Below, piece after piece: positions 8,317 to 16,861 of a stretch of 64,000 nucleotides of DNA. The notes below the pieces were generated by a model. The model searched no databases and had not been told where the DNA came from. It saw nothing but the letters and a program-made list of their open reading frames with translations. The stretch is from positions 620,001 to 684,000 of the forward strand of contig NC_016751.1 in assembly GCF_000255135.1 (NCBI RefSeq). The letters are read 5' to 3'. Both the position numbers and the translations under genes were made by a program. How positions within the stretch are numbered: position 1 is the first letter of the stretch; the number at the start of each line of letters is the position of its first letter. The DNA is from Marinitoga piezophila KA3 (GTDB taxonomy: Bacteria > Thermotogota > Thermotogae > Petrotogales > Petrotogaceae).

Positions 8317-9406
8317 AAGCAAATTATTGCAAAAACTTGGCCAAAAACAATTATTAACTCAAAAACAAATTCAAGCTTTACACATAATACAGATGCCTTT
8401 ATCAAAATTAGAAGAAGAGGTAAATAATCTGATTCTTGAAAATGTATTTTTAAAAATTGAAAAAAACGATATGGAATTATATAGTCTCGATCGTATGGAA
8501 TATATAACAGAACAAATAAGCGAAAAAATAAGTTATATTGAAAAAATTAAACCTATATTTCTTGCAATTATACCAGATCATTTAGAAAAGGCTGGAGAAG
8601 AAATTCTTAATTATATAGACAACAAAGGCATTTTATCCGTTACGAAAAAAGAACTTTTTAAAAAACTTAAAATATCTAAAAAAGATTTAAATTTATTATT
8701 GTATACACTAAAGGAATTAGGTCCAACAGGTTTTGCAGAAGAATCATTGGAAAAAGCCATTGAATTACGAAAAAAAAGCGGTGAAATGGGATTGCCGTTA
8801 TCTTCTCTGGAAAATCTGGACAATATTTCATATATTAATTCATCTCCAGATATTATTTTCTATAAGAAGGGAAATAAAATAATCTGGGAAATAAATATAC
8901 CTGAACTTCCAGAAGTTGACGAAATATATTTAAATAATCTAAAAAAATTAAATGACAGAAAAACCCAAAAATATATTGAAAAAGAAATGGAAAAACTTTC
9001 TTTATTAAAAAGCTCATTGAAAAAAAGAAAAGAATACATGGAAATACTGGCACAATTTATTATTGATACAAATAATGAATTTTTATTAAAAAATATTAAT
9101 CCCAGGAAATTTGGAATACGTGAAGTTGCAAATCATCTAAATATTTCACCTTCCACAATGAGTAGAATTGTTTCAACGAAATATTTTATGAATACAAATA
9201 ATATTATATTCCCTTTTTCTGTTATATTTAATACAAAAGACTCCCAGAAAAACACCAGAAAAATTATATTCGATTTTATAAAAAAACATATGAATCTTTC
9301 TGATAGCAAAATATCATCATTATTAAATTCGGAATTAAATATAAAAGTTTCAAGAAGAACAATAAATAAATACAAAAATCTAATAAAAAGAGGTGAAGAT
9401 AATTAA
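8309..9406 (+). CDS. rpoN: RNA polymerase sigma-54 factor
   Basis: A 365-residue protein that is short for the family (usually about 430-480). Region I is recognisable at residues 9-50 (glutamine-rich, two helices, ending LILENVFL). The core-binding domain follows. A helix-turn-helix (GIREVANHLNISPSTMSRIVSTKYF) and the C-terminal RpoN box (SRRTINKYKN at 348-357, usual form ARRTVAKYRE) are present, so -24 recognition should be kept. The missing length is mainly the acidic region II and parts of the middle domain. The gene starts at ATG after GGAGGTA inside the end of nnr. No AAA+ enhancer-binding protein is encoded in the window, so its targets are not visible here. Confidence 0.9.
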   Translation: MYKSKLLQKLGQKQLLTQKQIQALHIIQMPLSKLEEEVNNLILENVFLKIEKNDMELYSLDRMEYITEQISEKISYIEKIKPIFLAIIPDHLEKAGEEILNYIDNKGILSVTKKELFKKLKISKKDLNLLLYTLKELGPTGFAEESLEKAIELRKKSGEMGLPLSSLENLDNISYINSSPDIIFYKKGNKIIWEINIPELPEVDEIYLNNLKKLNDRKTQKYIEKEMEKLSLLKSSLKKRKEYMEILAQFIIDTNNEFLLKNINPRKFGIREVANHLNISPSTMSRIVSTKYFMNTNNIIFPFSVIFNTKDSQKNTRKIIFDFIKKHMNLSDSKISSLLNSELNIKVSRRTINKYKNLIKRGEDN

Positions 9407-10046
9407 CGCATTTATAATTTCAGGTGGAGAACAAAAAAGTGATTTAAGTTATTATAAAAGATTAATAGACAATTCGGATATATTAATAGCTGTAGATAAA
9501 GGCATTGAAATATTTCAAAAACTCCATATTGAACCTGATTATTTAATCGGAGATCTTGATTCTGCATCTCAGGAAAGCATAGAATGGGCTGAATCAAATG
9601 GTGTTGAAATAATAAAATATTTGCCAGAAAAGGATTTTACTGATATTGATCTCGCTTTTAAATTTGCTATTGAAAAAGGTGCTGATAATATTTTTGTTTC
9701 AGCGTTTCTCGGTGAACGTCTTGACCATATATTAGGAGCTTTATTCTTATTATCAAAATACAGGGATATTGGTATTATTTTTGAAGAAGAATTTATCGAA
9801 ATATCCAGAATATCCAAAAAATTCTCAAAAACAGTTTCTATTGGAGAAACATGGTCTATTCTTTCACTTACTGAAAAAAGCAATAATATTACTTTAAAAG
9901 GTTTTAAATATCCTTTAGAAAATGGAATATTATACTTTAATAATCCCATAGGAATAAGCAATATAACAGAAAATGAAAAAATTGAAATTACATATAGCAA
10001 TGGAATCCTAATATATATTCGCTGGAAAACAAAAGATATAAAATAA
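9402..10046 (+). CDS. thiN: Thiamine pyrophosphokinase (probable ATT start)
   Basis: About 214 residues. The ThiN/TPK catalytic motifs are clear: GDLDS, then LPEKDFTDIDLA, then GERLDHILG. The enzyme transfers pyrophosphate from ATP to thiamine to make thiamine diphosphate. The conventional start would be the GTG at 9393, but that GTG is part of the ribosome site AGAGGTGA (9389-9396) and has no site of its own upstream. The in-frame ATT at 9402 sits five bases after the site, the normal spacing in this window, giving a protein that begins MNAFIISGG. The start is therefore ATT 9402 or GTG 9393. The gene overlaps the end of rpoN and is followed by a terminator. Confidence 0.88.
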   Translation: MNAFIISGGEQKSDLSYYKRLIDNSDILIAVDKGIEIFQKLHIEPDYLIGDLDSASQESIEWAESNGVEIIKYLPEKDFTDIDLAFKFAIEKGADNIFVSAFLGERLDHILGALFLLSKYRDIGIIFEEEFIEISRISKKFSKTVSIGETWSILSLTEKSNNITLKGFKYPLENGILYFNNPIGISNITENEKIEITYSNGILIYIRWKTKDIK

Positions 10047-10054
10047 AAGATTTT

Positions 10055-10090
10055 ATAGGGCATTTGTAAAATGCCCTATTTTTTATTTTT
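10055..10090 (+). terminator. Rho-independent terminator after thiN
   Basis: An 11-base-pair stem (10055-10065 with 10068-10078, core AGGGCATT) with a very small loop is followed by T-rich sequence. Confidence 0.9.
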
Positions 10091-10104
10091 AAATTATTAA
10101 ATTT

Positions 10105-10133
10105 TTGAACTATTTTAAAATTTAATAGTCTAA
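10105..10133. promoter_or_regulatory. Imperfect palindrome upstream of the MarR gene, candidate operator
   Basis: TTGAACTATT at 10105-10114 and AATAGTCTAA at 10124-10133 are inverted repeats (8 of 10 positions pair) with a 9-base AT spacer. It lies 40-70 bases before the MarR-family start, upstream of a weak extended -10 (TGATTATAA near 10139). MarR proteins usually bind such palindromes at their own promoter. The site is inferred. Confidence 0.4.
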
Positions 10134-10174
10134 ATAATTGATTATAAAAAATTACAACTATAGAGGTGATTAAT

Positions 10175-10597
10175 ATGCAACTTTCAGAAAAGGATATTTT
10201 AAATATGTTATTTGATCTTATGTCCAATTTCACAAAAATAATATCAAATTTTTCAGAAGCAGAAAAATTAAGAACTATAGAATTTTATATAATTGTTTTT
10301 CTTGGACTAAAAGGACCTCAAAAAATGGCAAAGATAGCTGAAATATTCAGCACAACTAAAAGCAACGTTACAAATATTATAGACAGTCTTGAAGAAAGGG
10401 AATATGTTATAAGAAACAGATCAAAAGATGACAGGAGAGTTATACTAATAGAATTAACAGAAAAAGGGAAAAATGTTTTTAATGAAACAACAGAAAATTT
10501 CAAATTAATTTTCGAAGATTTTATGAAAAAAGTATCTAAAGAAGATTTTGAAATCATTGAAAAAGGATTTGAAAAAATAATAAGTTTATACAGATAG
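10175..10597 (+). CDS. MarR-family transcriptional regulator
   Basis: A 140-residue protein with the winged-helix MarR fold: the recognition helix lies in MAKIAEIFSTTKSNVTNIIDSLEEREYV, and the wing is RNRSKDDRRVILIELTEKG, a strongly conserved MarR motif. The ATG at 10175 is chosen because GAGGTGA lies five bases upstream; the in-frame GTG at 10166 is part of that ribosome site. It is followed after 26 bases by an SDR gene that may be its target and is probably co-transcribed. The ligand is unknown. Confidence 0.9.
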   Translation: MQLSEKDILNMLFDLMSNFTKIISNFSEAEKLRTIEFYIIVFLGLKGPQKMAKIAEIFSTTKSNVTNIIDSLEEREYVIRNRSKDDRRVILIELTEKGKNVFNETTENFKLIFEDFMKKVSKEDFEIIEKGFEKIISLYR

Positions 10598-10623
10598 TTT
10601 TTAAACTTATGGAGGGGGATTTT

Positions 10624-11625
10624 ATGATTTTAATTACAGGAGCCACCGGGCATATTGGAAATGTACTGGTAAAAAAATTATATGAAACGGGAGAAAAAAT
10701 ACGTATCTTCGTTTTACCGGATGAAGATATAAGTATTTTTAATAACATGGATATGGACATTGTCTATGGAGATATTAGAAATAAAGATGATGTGCTAAAA
10801 GCAACAGAAGGAGTCAACAAAATATTTCATCTTGCTGCAATAATTTCCATTTTACCCTGGAAAAATGAAAAGGTATACTCAGTAAATATAGGCGGTGTGG
10901 AAAATATTTTAAATGCTATGAAATTTCATAATATCAAAGACCTGATTTATGTAAGTTCTGTTCATGCATTTGCAGAAATAGAACGTGGAGCTACGATAGA
11001 CGAAGAAACTCCCATTTCGCCTAAATTAACCACAGGAGCATATGGAAAGTCAAAGGCTATCGCTACGCAAAAGGTTATTGAAGCAGGTGAAAAAGGAGAA
11101 ATTAATTATAAAATATTATTCCCAAGTGGCGTTATTGGACCATATGATTATAAGCTTTCAGAAATAGGAAAAGTAATAAAAGACTTTTTAGATGGAAAAA
11201 TTAGATATTGTGTTGATGGAGTATTTGACTTTGTAGATGTTAGGGATGTAGTTGATGGGATTATTGCTGCATCAAAGCTCAATAAAAAAAATGAAAAATT
11301 TATTCTAAGTGGTGAAAATATAAGCATGAGAAGATTTTTTAAATATCTAAACTCTATTACGGAGAAAAATGAAAAAATTAAATTTATCTCCCCTGTGAAT
11401 TCTTACATTATTTCATACGGAAGTGTTTTGCATCATCTATTTTCCAATAAAAACCTCATTTTTAGCCCTTATACAGTTCATACATTAACTGGATATTATA
11501 AATTTTCCAGTGAAAAAGCAAAAAAAATTCTACATTATAATCCTCGAAGTATATATACTTCACTGAAAGATACAATAAACTGGATAAATAATTATTATAT
11601 ATTGAAAAACAAAGTGGCTCTCTAA
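10624..11625 (+). CDS. Extended SDR-family NAD(P)-dependent epimerase/dehydratase
   Basis: A 333-residue Rossmann protein with the N-terminal glycine motif TGATGHIG (residues 5-12), an HLAA motif, SSVHAF before the active site and the catalytic YGKSK. It resembles dihydroflavonol reductase-like or NAD-dependent epimerase proteins, whose substrate cannot be read from sequence. The ATG at 10624 follows GGAGGGGG; an upstream in-frame ATG at 10609 lacks a ribosome site. It lies behind the MarR regulator. Its stop codon lies inside a terminator hairpin shared with the converging gene. Confidence 0.85.
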   Translation: MILITGATGHIGNVLVKKLYETGEKIRIFVLPDEDISIFNNMDMDIVYGDIRNKDDVLKATEGVNKIFHLAAIISILPWKNEKVYSVNIGGVENILNAMKFHNIKDLIYVSSVHAFAEIERGATIDEETPISPKLTTGAYGKSKAIATQKVIEAGEKGEINYKILFPSGVIGPYDYKLSEIGKVIKDFLDGKIRYCVDGVFDFVDVRDVVDGIIAASKLNKKNEKFILSGENISMRRFFKYLNSITEKNEKIKFISPVNSYIISYGSVLHHLFSNKNLIFSPYTVHTLTGYYKFSSEKAKKILHYNPRSIYTSLKDTINWINNYYILKNKVAL

Positions 11626-11640
11626 GAGAGCCACTATATT
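11613..11640. terminator. Bidirectional terminator between converging genes
   Basis: AGTGGCTCTCT and AGAGAGCCACT form an 11-base-pair stem with almost no loop. T-rich sequence follows on the plus side, and A-rich sequence precedes it, giving a T run on the minus side. The stop codons of both flanking genes lie in or at the edge of the hairpin. Confidence 0.85.
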
Positions 11641-12485
11641 TTTATATCTTTTATCTTTTTTTGCATCATTAAAACATTTTTTATAACTGAGTTTAGCATA
11701 GAGATAGTATTTATAAGATCCATAATATCTTCTTTTGACATATTAAGATTTCCTATATTATCCTCCAATATTAATGTATTGGATTGAAGATTATTAACCA
11801 GCTCTTCTAAAAATCTCTCATTTTTTTCAAGAATTTCAAGAGAACCTTCGGTAACCCCTGCTACCACACCAAACAATTCTGCAATATAATTAATCTTTTC
11901 CAAAACATTCTTTATCTCCTGAGAAAGATAATTAATCTTCTCATTTATCTGTTTGGCACTTTCATTTGTTTCCTGCGATAATTTCTGAATTTCTTCTGCA
12001 ACCACTGCAAAACCTCTTCCATGTTCTTTTGCCTTTGCAGCTTCAATTGAGGCATTAATAGATAACATATTTGTTTTTCTGGCAATTTTATTTATATTCT
12101 TTGTTATTTCCATTACTTCATCAAAACTGCTTAATGCCTCTGATACCATATTTATAGATTCATTTACATCTGTTTTTACCTGTTCAAGGTTTCCACCTAT
12201 ATTCTTTAACTTTTCTATTATACTCTGATTCAGTTTAGATATTTCCTCTTTTTCATCGAAACTGCGTTTAGACATTTCTTCAATCTCATGAGCAATATGA
12301 TTGGTATTTTCAATTGTTTCTATAATCTTATTACCAACCTGTTCAGTTACGTCCTTTGCTGTTTCAAATCTGTCTCCCAATACCTCGTCAAGGTTTTCTA
12401 TAAATGATGTTAAAACATTTTCATGATATATTCCCTGGGCTAATTTTTCAATTGTATTTTTTAAGGATCTATTGTTATCCGACAT
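11634..12485 (-). CDS. Soluble methyl-accepting chemotaxis protein-like signalling protein
   Basis: About 283 residues, almost wholly helical, with no membrane segment or periplasmic domain. The MCP signalling hairpin tip is clear ([35 protein letters not shown], given here only as a landmark near residues 135-170), so it should engage CheA and CheW. Sensing must come from a partner, and the upstream gene, whose end overlaps the region just before it, encodes an ODP-type diiron protein. ATG at 12485 is preferred over GTG 12494 because a GGGATGTGA ribosome-like site lies five bases before it. Confidence 0.85.
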   Translation of the reverse strand: MSDNNRSLKNTIEKLAQGIYHENVLTSFIENLDEVLGDRFETAKDVTEQVGNKIIETIENTNHIAHEIEEMSKRSFDEKEEISKLNQSIIEKLKNIGGNLEQVKTDVNESINMVSEALSSFDEVMEITKNINKIARKTNMLSINASIEAAKAKEHGRGFAVVAEEIQKLSQETNESAKQINEKINYLSQEIKNVLEKINYIAELFGVVAGVTEGSLEILEKNERFLEELVNNLQSNTLILEDNIGNLNMSKEDIMDLINTISMLNSVIKNVLMMQKKIKDIKI

Positions 12486-12490
12486 AACTA

Positions 12491-13258
12491 TCACATCCCG
12501 TATATATCATCTATTAAATCTACTCCACATTTTAAATTCTTAAACCAATCAAGGAATTGCTCATATTCCCTCTTTTTAAACAATAATCCATGTTGAGGTG
12601 TCATCATTTCTACATCAAGTTTTGATACAATGGACACCCATTTTTTTGCTGCAATATTTGAAGCCATGTATCTTTGATGGAAGCCTACCATATGTTTTGA
12701 GTAGTCATCAAAATTCTCTACAAAATACTTACTTTCAGATGGCTGAACAACTCCAACACCAATATCTCCAGAAAATAATATTTTTGCAATAGGATCATAT
12801 ACTATAAAATTACCAAGAGAATGCAAGAAATGTGCAGGGATTATATCAAGATAAGCACCATCTGGAAATTCAATTTTACCCCCTTTATCTTCTAAAGGCA
12901 CCAGAGACGATGAATCAAAAACACCAAAATGAGGTAAAAATCTTTCCCACAATGCTGAAACATAAAATCTTGCATTATTTAATGTAGAGCTCCACAACGC
13001 TATACCAGAGGATACATCTGGATCCTGATGTGAATAAAATACACCTATAATATCATCTGTATCAATATATTCTGATACATTTGCCAGCACCCTTGGAAAA
13101 ACATGAACTCCTCCAGGATCAAGCAAAACACCTTTTCCCTTGTGAATTATTAAAAACTGATTTGTAAATATCCCTTCAAGGTTATTCTTTTCTACTCCAA
13201 GATATATATATTTGTGGTCATCATTTTCAAATAACACTATAGCTTTTGAGTTATCCAT
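12491..13258 (-). CDS. ODP-type (oxygen-binding diiron) metallo-beta-lactamase-fold sensor protein
   Basis: A 255-residue protein related to the diiron domain of flavodiiron proteins but without a flavodoxin domain. Metal-ligand motifs are visible: H77, D79 and D81 in SHQDPD, H143 with H146 in HFLHS, D165 in FSGD and H223 in PQHG. SHQDPD is typical of ODP proteins, which in spirochaetes act as iron/oxygen sensors for cytoplasmic chemoreceptors. Here the gene directly precedes and is coupled to a membrane-free MCP, which strongly suggests the same role. The oxygen-sensing function is inference from family and context. A GGGGG ribosome site precedes the ATG. Confidence 0.82.
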   Translation of the reverse strand: MDNSKAIVLFENDDHKYIYLGVEKNNLEGIFTNQFLIIHKGKGVLLDPGGVHVFPRVLANVSEYIDTDDIIGVFYSHQDPDVSSGIALWSSTLNNARFYVSALWERFLPHFGVFDSSSLVPLEDKGGKIEFPDGAYLDIIPAHFLHSLGNFIVYDPIAKILFSGDIGVGVVQPSESKYFVENFDDYSKHMVGFHQRYMASNIAAKKWVSIVSKLDVEMMTPQHGLLFKKREYEQFLDWFKNLKCGVDLIDDIYGM

Positions 13259-13282
13259 TGTTATACCCCCTCAAACTAATTA

Positions 13283-15259
13283 TTAATTTATATTACCAAA
13301 TGTCATCCAGAAAATCTTTTTTACAAATACAGGATTACCAGGATTTGTAATATTAAATATCATTAAACCATTTTTCCCATCTGCTACATATAGGTAATCA
13401 TCCTTTACAAATAAATCCTTTACTATTCCAGGTGTATTAACTCTGGAAATTATATTACCATTTACTGTATCAAAAATAACAAATCCATTTTCACCTAATG
13501 CTGCAAACCCTATATTATTAAAGATTCTAACTTTATTCACACCCTGATTATTAAAAGAAAATACCTTCTCAATTGATACATTTTCAGGATTTGAAATGTT
13601 TATTTTATAAACGCCTGGATTACCAGCTGGAATAACTGTTGAATTTGACAATTTATATTTCCAGTCAACAGCCACATATGCATAATCTCCTGAAACTTCT
13701 ATATCTTTTGCAAAACCATTTATTCTAAATTTTGGTTTTACTCTTTCAGCTGCTTTACCATCAAACTTAAATACTTCAAATCCAACATCATCTGTTGCAA
13801 GGAATATATAATCATTTACTTTAGCAACATCCATGCTTCTTCCTGTTACTCTGTTAATTGATAAAATCTGAGGTTTCTCTTTATTTGTTATATCAAGAAT
13901 TACAAGATCTTTATATCCATCTGCTATAAATGCTTTATTTCCTTCAATGATAAAATTATTTGTATAGCCAAGAATTACATTGTTATTTTCTTTAACGTCT
14001 ATATAATTGGATAATACTTTAGGTTCCTTTAAATTTGAAATGTCAAAAATTGTAAAACCATTTTGTCTATCTGCAATATAAGCATAATTATATTTTGAAA
14101 ATACATTTACTGCATCATTTAATGTTTTTTCAAGACGTCGAGGCAAAAATTTAAGGTTTAACGTCTTCTTCGATGAAATTTCAACAGGATTTTCAGGATT
14201 GCTTATATCAAAGATAATCAAACCATCTTTTTTATCTGATGCATAAAGATAATTACCTGATACATAAAGCCCTTGAAGGTCTGTATGATTATTATATATC
14301 TTCACAAGTTCAGGCTTTGCAGGATTGGAAAGGCTATATACTTCAAGACCACCCCAGTTATCTGTAACTACTAAAAAGTCATTATCAACAATTTTAAGAT
14401 CTATAGGTGTATCAAGTGTATAATGCCTATATATAGGTTGAATTTTATCTTTCTTATTTTTATTAACTGCTGGACTGTTTATATCGTTTAGATTGTATAC
14501 TTCAAGACCATACCATCTGTCAGTAACGTATAAATAATTTCCATGTTTTAATATTGCATTAGCTCCTCCACCTGTATCAACACTCTTTACTAAAAATGGT
14601 AACAATTTAAAGGATATATCAAATATTGAAATACCACTTGCACCATCAAGAGTATACAAGTGCTCACCATCTATGTAGATCTTTTGAACATCTCCACCTG
14701 TTTTTAAATGCCTCATATATTTATATATACCATTACTCTTTGAATATATTGCCAACCCTTTTATTCCATCAGCAACATATAAATAATTTCCTGCAAATGC
14801 AAAATCATATGTTTCACCAATTGAATTTATTCTTAATTCCTTAACCACTTTATTTTCTTTTATTTCAAAAGGTATAATCTCATTTTTATATACAGAAACA
14901 TATATTTTTCCATTATACTCCTTAATTTGTGTTGGATAATCCTTTAAAGAAAATACTTCTGAATTTCCATTGGTTAAATTAATAAAATAAACTTTTCCGG
15001 ATTTTAACCCAATGATTATATATTCGTCATTTTTATAAAACGTAGTTACTTTAGAATCAAAGAAAACAGGAATATTTTTTGACTTTATAATACTTGGGTA
15101 TGAAGCTATTAATTGTGGAGCCATTGGATTTTCAAAGTTTATTACACTTACCCCTTCTTCAAAACTGTTTATAAACAGCGGTTTTGTTGGATTTGCTATT
15201 ACCAGTATAGATAATAATAGCATTAACGCCATTGAGAATGTTAGTTTTTTTATTTTCAC
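13283..15259 (-). CDS. Exported LVIVD-repeat beta-propeller protein
   Basis: About 658 residues with an N-terminal signal peptide (KIKK, then a hydrophobic stretch ending near residue 22). The rest is a string of roughly 40-50-residue LVIVD repeats of the form YLYVADGKNGLMIFNITNPGNP, about a dozen in all, expected to fold as one or two beta-propellers outside the cytoplasmic membrane. No enzyme motif is seen. The GTG start at 15259 lies six bases after AGGGGG; the in-frame ATG upstream overlaps that site. A second protein with the same repeats is encoded at 19459-21474. Confidence 0.85.
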   Translation of the reverse strand: MKIKKLTFSMALMLLLSILVIANPTKPLFINSFEEGVSVINFENPMAPQLIASYPSIIKSKNIPVFFDSKVTTFYKNDEYIIIGLKSGKVYFINLTNGNSEVFSLKDYPTQIKEYNGKIYVSVYKNEIIPFEIKENKVVKELRINSIGETYDFAFAGNYLYVADGIKGLAIYSKSNGIYKYMRHLKTGGDVQKIYIDGEHLYTLDGASGISIFDISFKLLPFLVKSVDTGGGANAILKHGNYLYVTDRWYGLEVYNLNDINSPAVNKNKKDKIQPIYRHYTLDTPIDLKIVDNDFLVVTDNWGGLEVYSLSNPAKPELVKIYNNHTDLQGLYVSGNYLYASDKKDGLIIFDISNPENPVEISSKKTLNLKFLPRRLEKTLNDAVNVFSKYNYAYIADRQNGFTIFDISNLKEPKVLSNYIDVKENNNVILGYTNNFIIEGNKAFIADGYKDLVILDITNKEKPQILSINRVTGRSMDVAKVNDYIFLATDDVGFEVFKFDGKAAERVKPKFRINGFAKDIEVSGDYAYVAVDWKYKLSNSTVIPAGNPGVYKINISNPENVSIEKVFSFNNQGVNKVRIFNNIGFAALGENGFVIFDTVNGNIISRVNTPGIVKDLFVKDDYLYVADGKNGLMIFNITNPGNPVFVKKIFWMTFGNIN

Positions 15260-15298
15260 TAAACTTCCCCCTTTCAAAATTTTTATTTCTTATTATAT

Positions 15299-15307
15299 AG
15301 TATACCA
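15299..15307 (-). promoter_or_regulatory. Extended -10 promoter candidate for the LVIVD-protein gene
   Basis: On the minus strand TGGTATACT lies 40 bases before the GTG start. A TATAAT a few bases further downstream is an alternative. Confidence 0.45.
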
Positions 15308-15322
15308 GAAAAAAGCTAAAAT

Positions 15323-15352
15323 TTGACGATTTTATTTTAAAAATGGTAAAAT
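15323..15352 (+). promoter_or_regulatory. Promoter of chrA-acyP-phosphodiesterase operon
   Basis: TTGACG (15323-15328), an 18-base spacer and TAAAAT (15347-15352) with an upstream TG (extended -10) lie 38 bases before chrA. Confidence 0.75.
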
Positions 15353-15389
15353 ACTATGGCAAAATATATATTAATTTCAGGAGGTATTT

Positions 15390-16556
15390 ATGAAAAAACA
15401 TCACAAAGAGATTTTAGAATGGATGAAAATCACATTATATCTTGGAATAATTGGTTTTGGTGGTTTTTCTGTTTTAGCTTATGTAAAAAAACTTCTTGTT
15501 GAAGAAAAAAAATATATCACACAAAAATTTTATTTAAATGCAGTTGCTTCTATCTCTCCTTTACCAGGAGCTATGGCCGTGAACATGATAACTTTTGTTG
15601 GAGCTGAGTTATACGGTTTCTGGGGCGCAATACTTGGTGTAATAACCTTTATAACCCCCTCATTTCTTTTAATGATTTTACTTGCAAAATGGTATATCAA
15701 ATACGGAAATACGCCATATATTGAATTTCTAACAAATATGTTTATTCCTTTAATTCTTGTATTTATTACCAATGCACTTTTTAAAATCTCTAAAGGTGTT
15801 TTTAAAGAAAAAATCTCATATGTTTTCACCATCTCAGCATTTTTAATGTTATTGTTTTTAAAGATAAATGTTATATACGTAATCTTATTATTTGGATTAT
15901 TGGGTATGATTTTAAATAAAGAAGAAGGACATGTAGAAGATATTCATTTAAGACGTGTCCCAAAAAGCAATAAACTATATGTGACTTTGTTTTTAATTTC
16001 CATTGCAATAATAAGCATATATGTATTTTATAAAAATCCATTTATATTTAAAATGTTCTATAATTTTTTCCTTTTAGGTGCAACAGGATTTGGAAGTGGT
16101 TACTCTGTAATAGCTGTCATGGACGAATTAATTGTTAGGAAATTACAATGGCTAAATGTAAAGGAATTCACAACAGCTCTAATTGTTGGACAAATAACTC
16201 CAGGACCTGTAATGATTACAGCAACTTTTGTCAGTTATTATTTAAAAGGCTTTCTTGGAGCGTTATATGGAACATTAGGAATTTTTCTAACTCCCATGAC
16301 ATTGGCGTTTGTTTTAAGCAAATATCAATCAAAAATCCGTGATAAAAAATGGTTTGTTGGATTTGTAAAAGGAGTTAATCCTGCTTTAGTTGCAATTTTA
16401 TTGAGGCTTATAGTAAAATATTCTATGATATTACCTTTAAATATATTTTCTATTTTAATATTAATATCGTCTATAATCTTTATTATTAAATTAAACAAAC
16501 CTCTTTATGCTGTTTTTAGTACCATCGCTCTGGGAACCATAGCTTATTTTATTTAA
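15390..16556 (+). CDS. chrA: Chromate transporter family (CHR) membrane protein
   Basis: A 388-residue membrane protein made of two CHR domains in tandem, the long-chain form. Each half begins with a glycine-rich segment (IIGFGGFSVLAYV at 20; LLGATGFGSGYSVIAVMDEL near 230) and has the conserved proline-glycine motif (ASISPLPGAMAVNM; GQITPGPVMITATFV). Family members export chromate or take up related oxyanions; the substrate here is unproven. The ATG follows AGGAGGT. It is the first of three closely spaced genes with acyP and a phosphodiesterase. Confidence 0.88.
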   Translation: MKKHHKEILEWMKITLYLGIIGFGGFSVLAYVKKLLVEEKKYITQKFYLNAVASISPLPGAMAVNMITFVGAELYGFWGAILGVITFITPSFLLMILLAKWYIKYGNTPYIEFLTNMFIPLILVFITNALFKISKGVFKEKISYVFTISAFLMLLFLKINVIYVILLFGLLGMILNKEEGHVEDIHLRRVPKSNKLYVTLFLISIAIISIYVFYKNPFIFKMFYNFFLLGATGFGSGYSVIAVMDELIVRKLQWLNVKEFTTALIVGQITPGPVMITATFVSYYLKGFLGALYGTLGIFLTPMTLAFVLSKYQSKIRDKKWFVGFVKGVNPALVAILLRLIVKYSMILPLNIFSILILISSIIFIIKLNKPLYAVFSTIALGTIAYFI

Positions 16557-16575
16557 ATTCCAAGGAGGTATTAAA

Positions 16576-16848
16576 GTGATAGCTAAAAAATTCAAAGTAT
16601 ATGGAAGAGTGCAGGGTGTTGGATTTCGATGGTTTGTAAATCACACAGCAGAATCGTTAGGCATAAAAGGCTATGTAATGAACATGCCAGATGGAAGCGT
16701 TGAAATTATTGCTGAAGGAACTTCAGAAGAATCATTAGAAACCTTCAAAGACTATATAATTAAAGGAAACGGCTTTTCCGATGTAGAAGATATAGAAGAA
16801 GAAAACATTCCTGTTGAAAATTACCCTGATTTTTCAATAAAATATTAA
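16576..16848 (+). CDS. acyP: Acylphosphatase
   Basis: A 90-residue protein with the full family signature: GRVQGVGFRWFV, holding the phosphate-binding loop and catalytic Arg, and GYVMNMPDGSVEI, holding the catalytic Asn. It hydrolyses acyl phosphates such as 1,3-bisphosphoglycerate or carbamoyl phosphate. It starts at GTG with AAGGAGG six to seven bases upstream. It lies 19 bases after chrA and 13 bases before the next gene. Confidence 0.96.
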   Translation: MIAKKFKVYGRVQGVGFRWFVNHTAESLGIKGYVMNMPDGSVEIIAEGTSEESLETFKDYIIKGNGFSDVEDIEEENIPVENYPDFSIKY

Positions 16849-16861
16849 AAAGGAGACTATT

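Noticed and set aside
9393-9395. GTG as the start of thiN
   Set aside because: The GTG is part of the AGAGGTGA ribosome site and has none of its own; ATT at 9402 is spaced like other starts. Kept as an alternative.
12491-13258. Flavodiiron oxygen/NO reductase
   Set aside because: The flavodoxin domain required for reductase activity is missing, and the SHQDPD form with the MCP neighbour points to a sensor.
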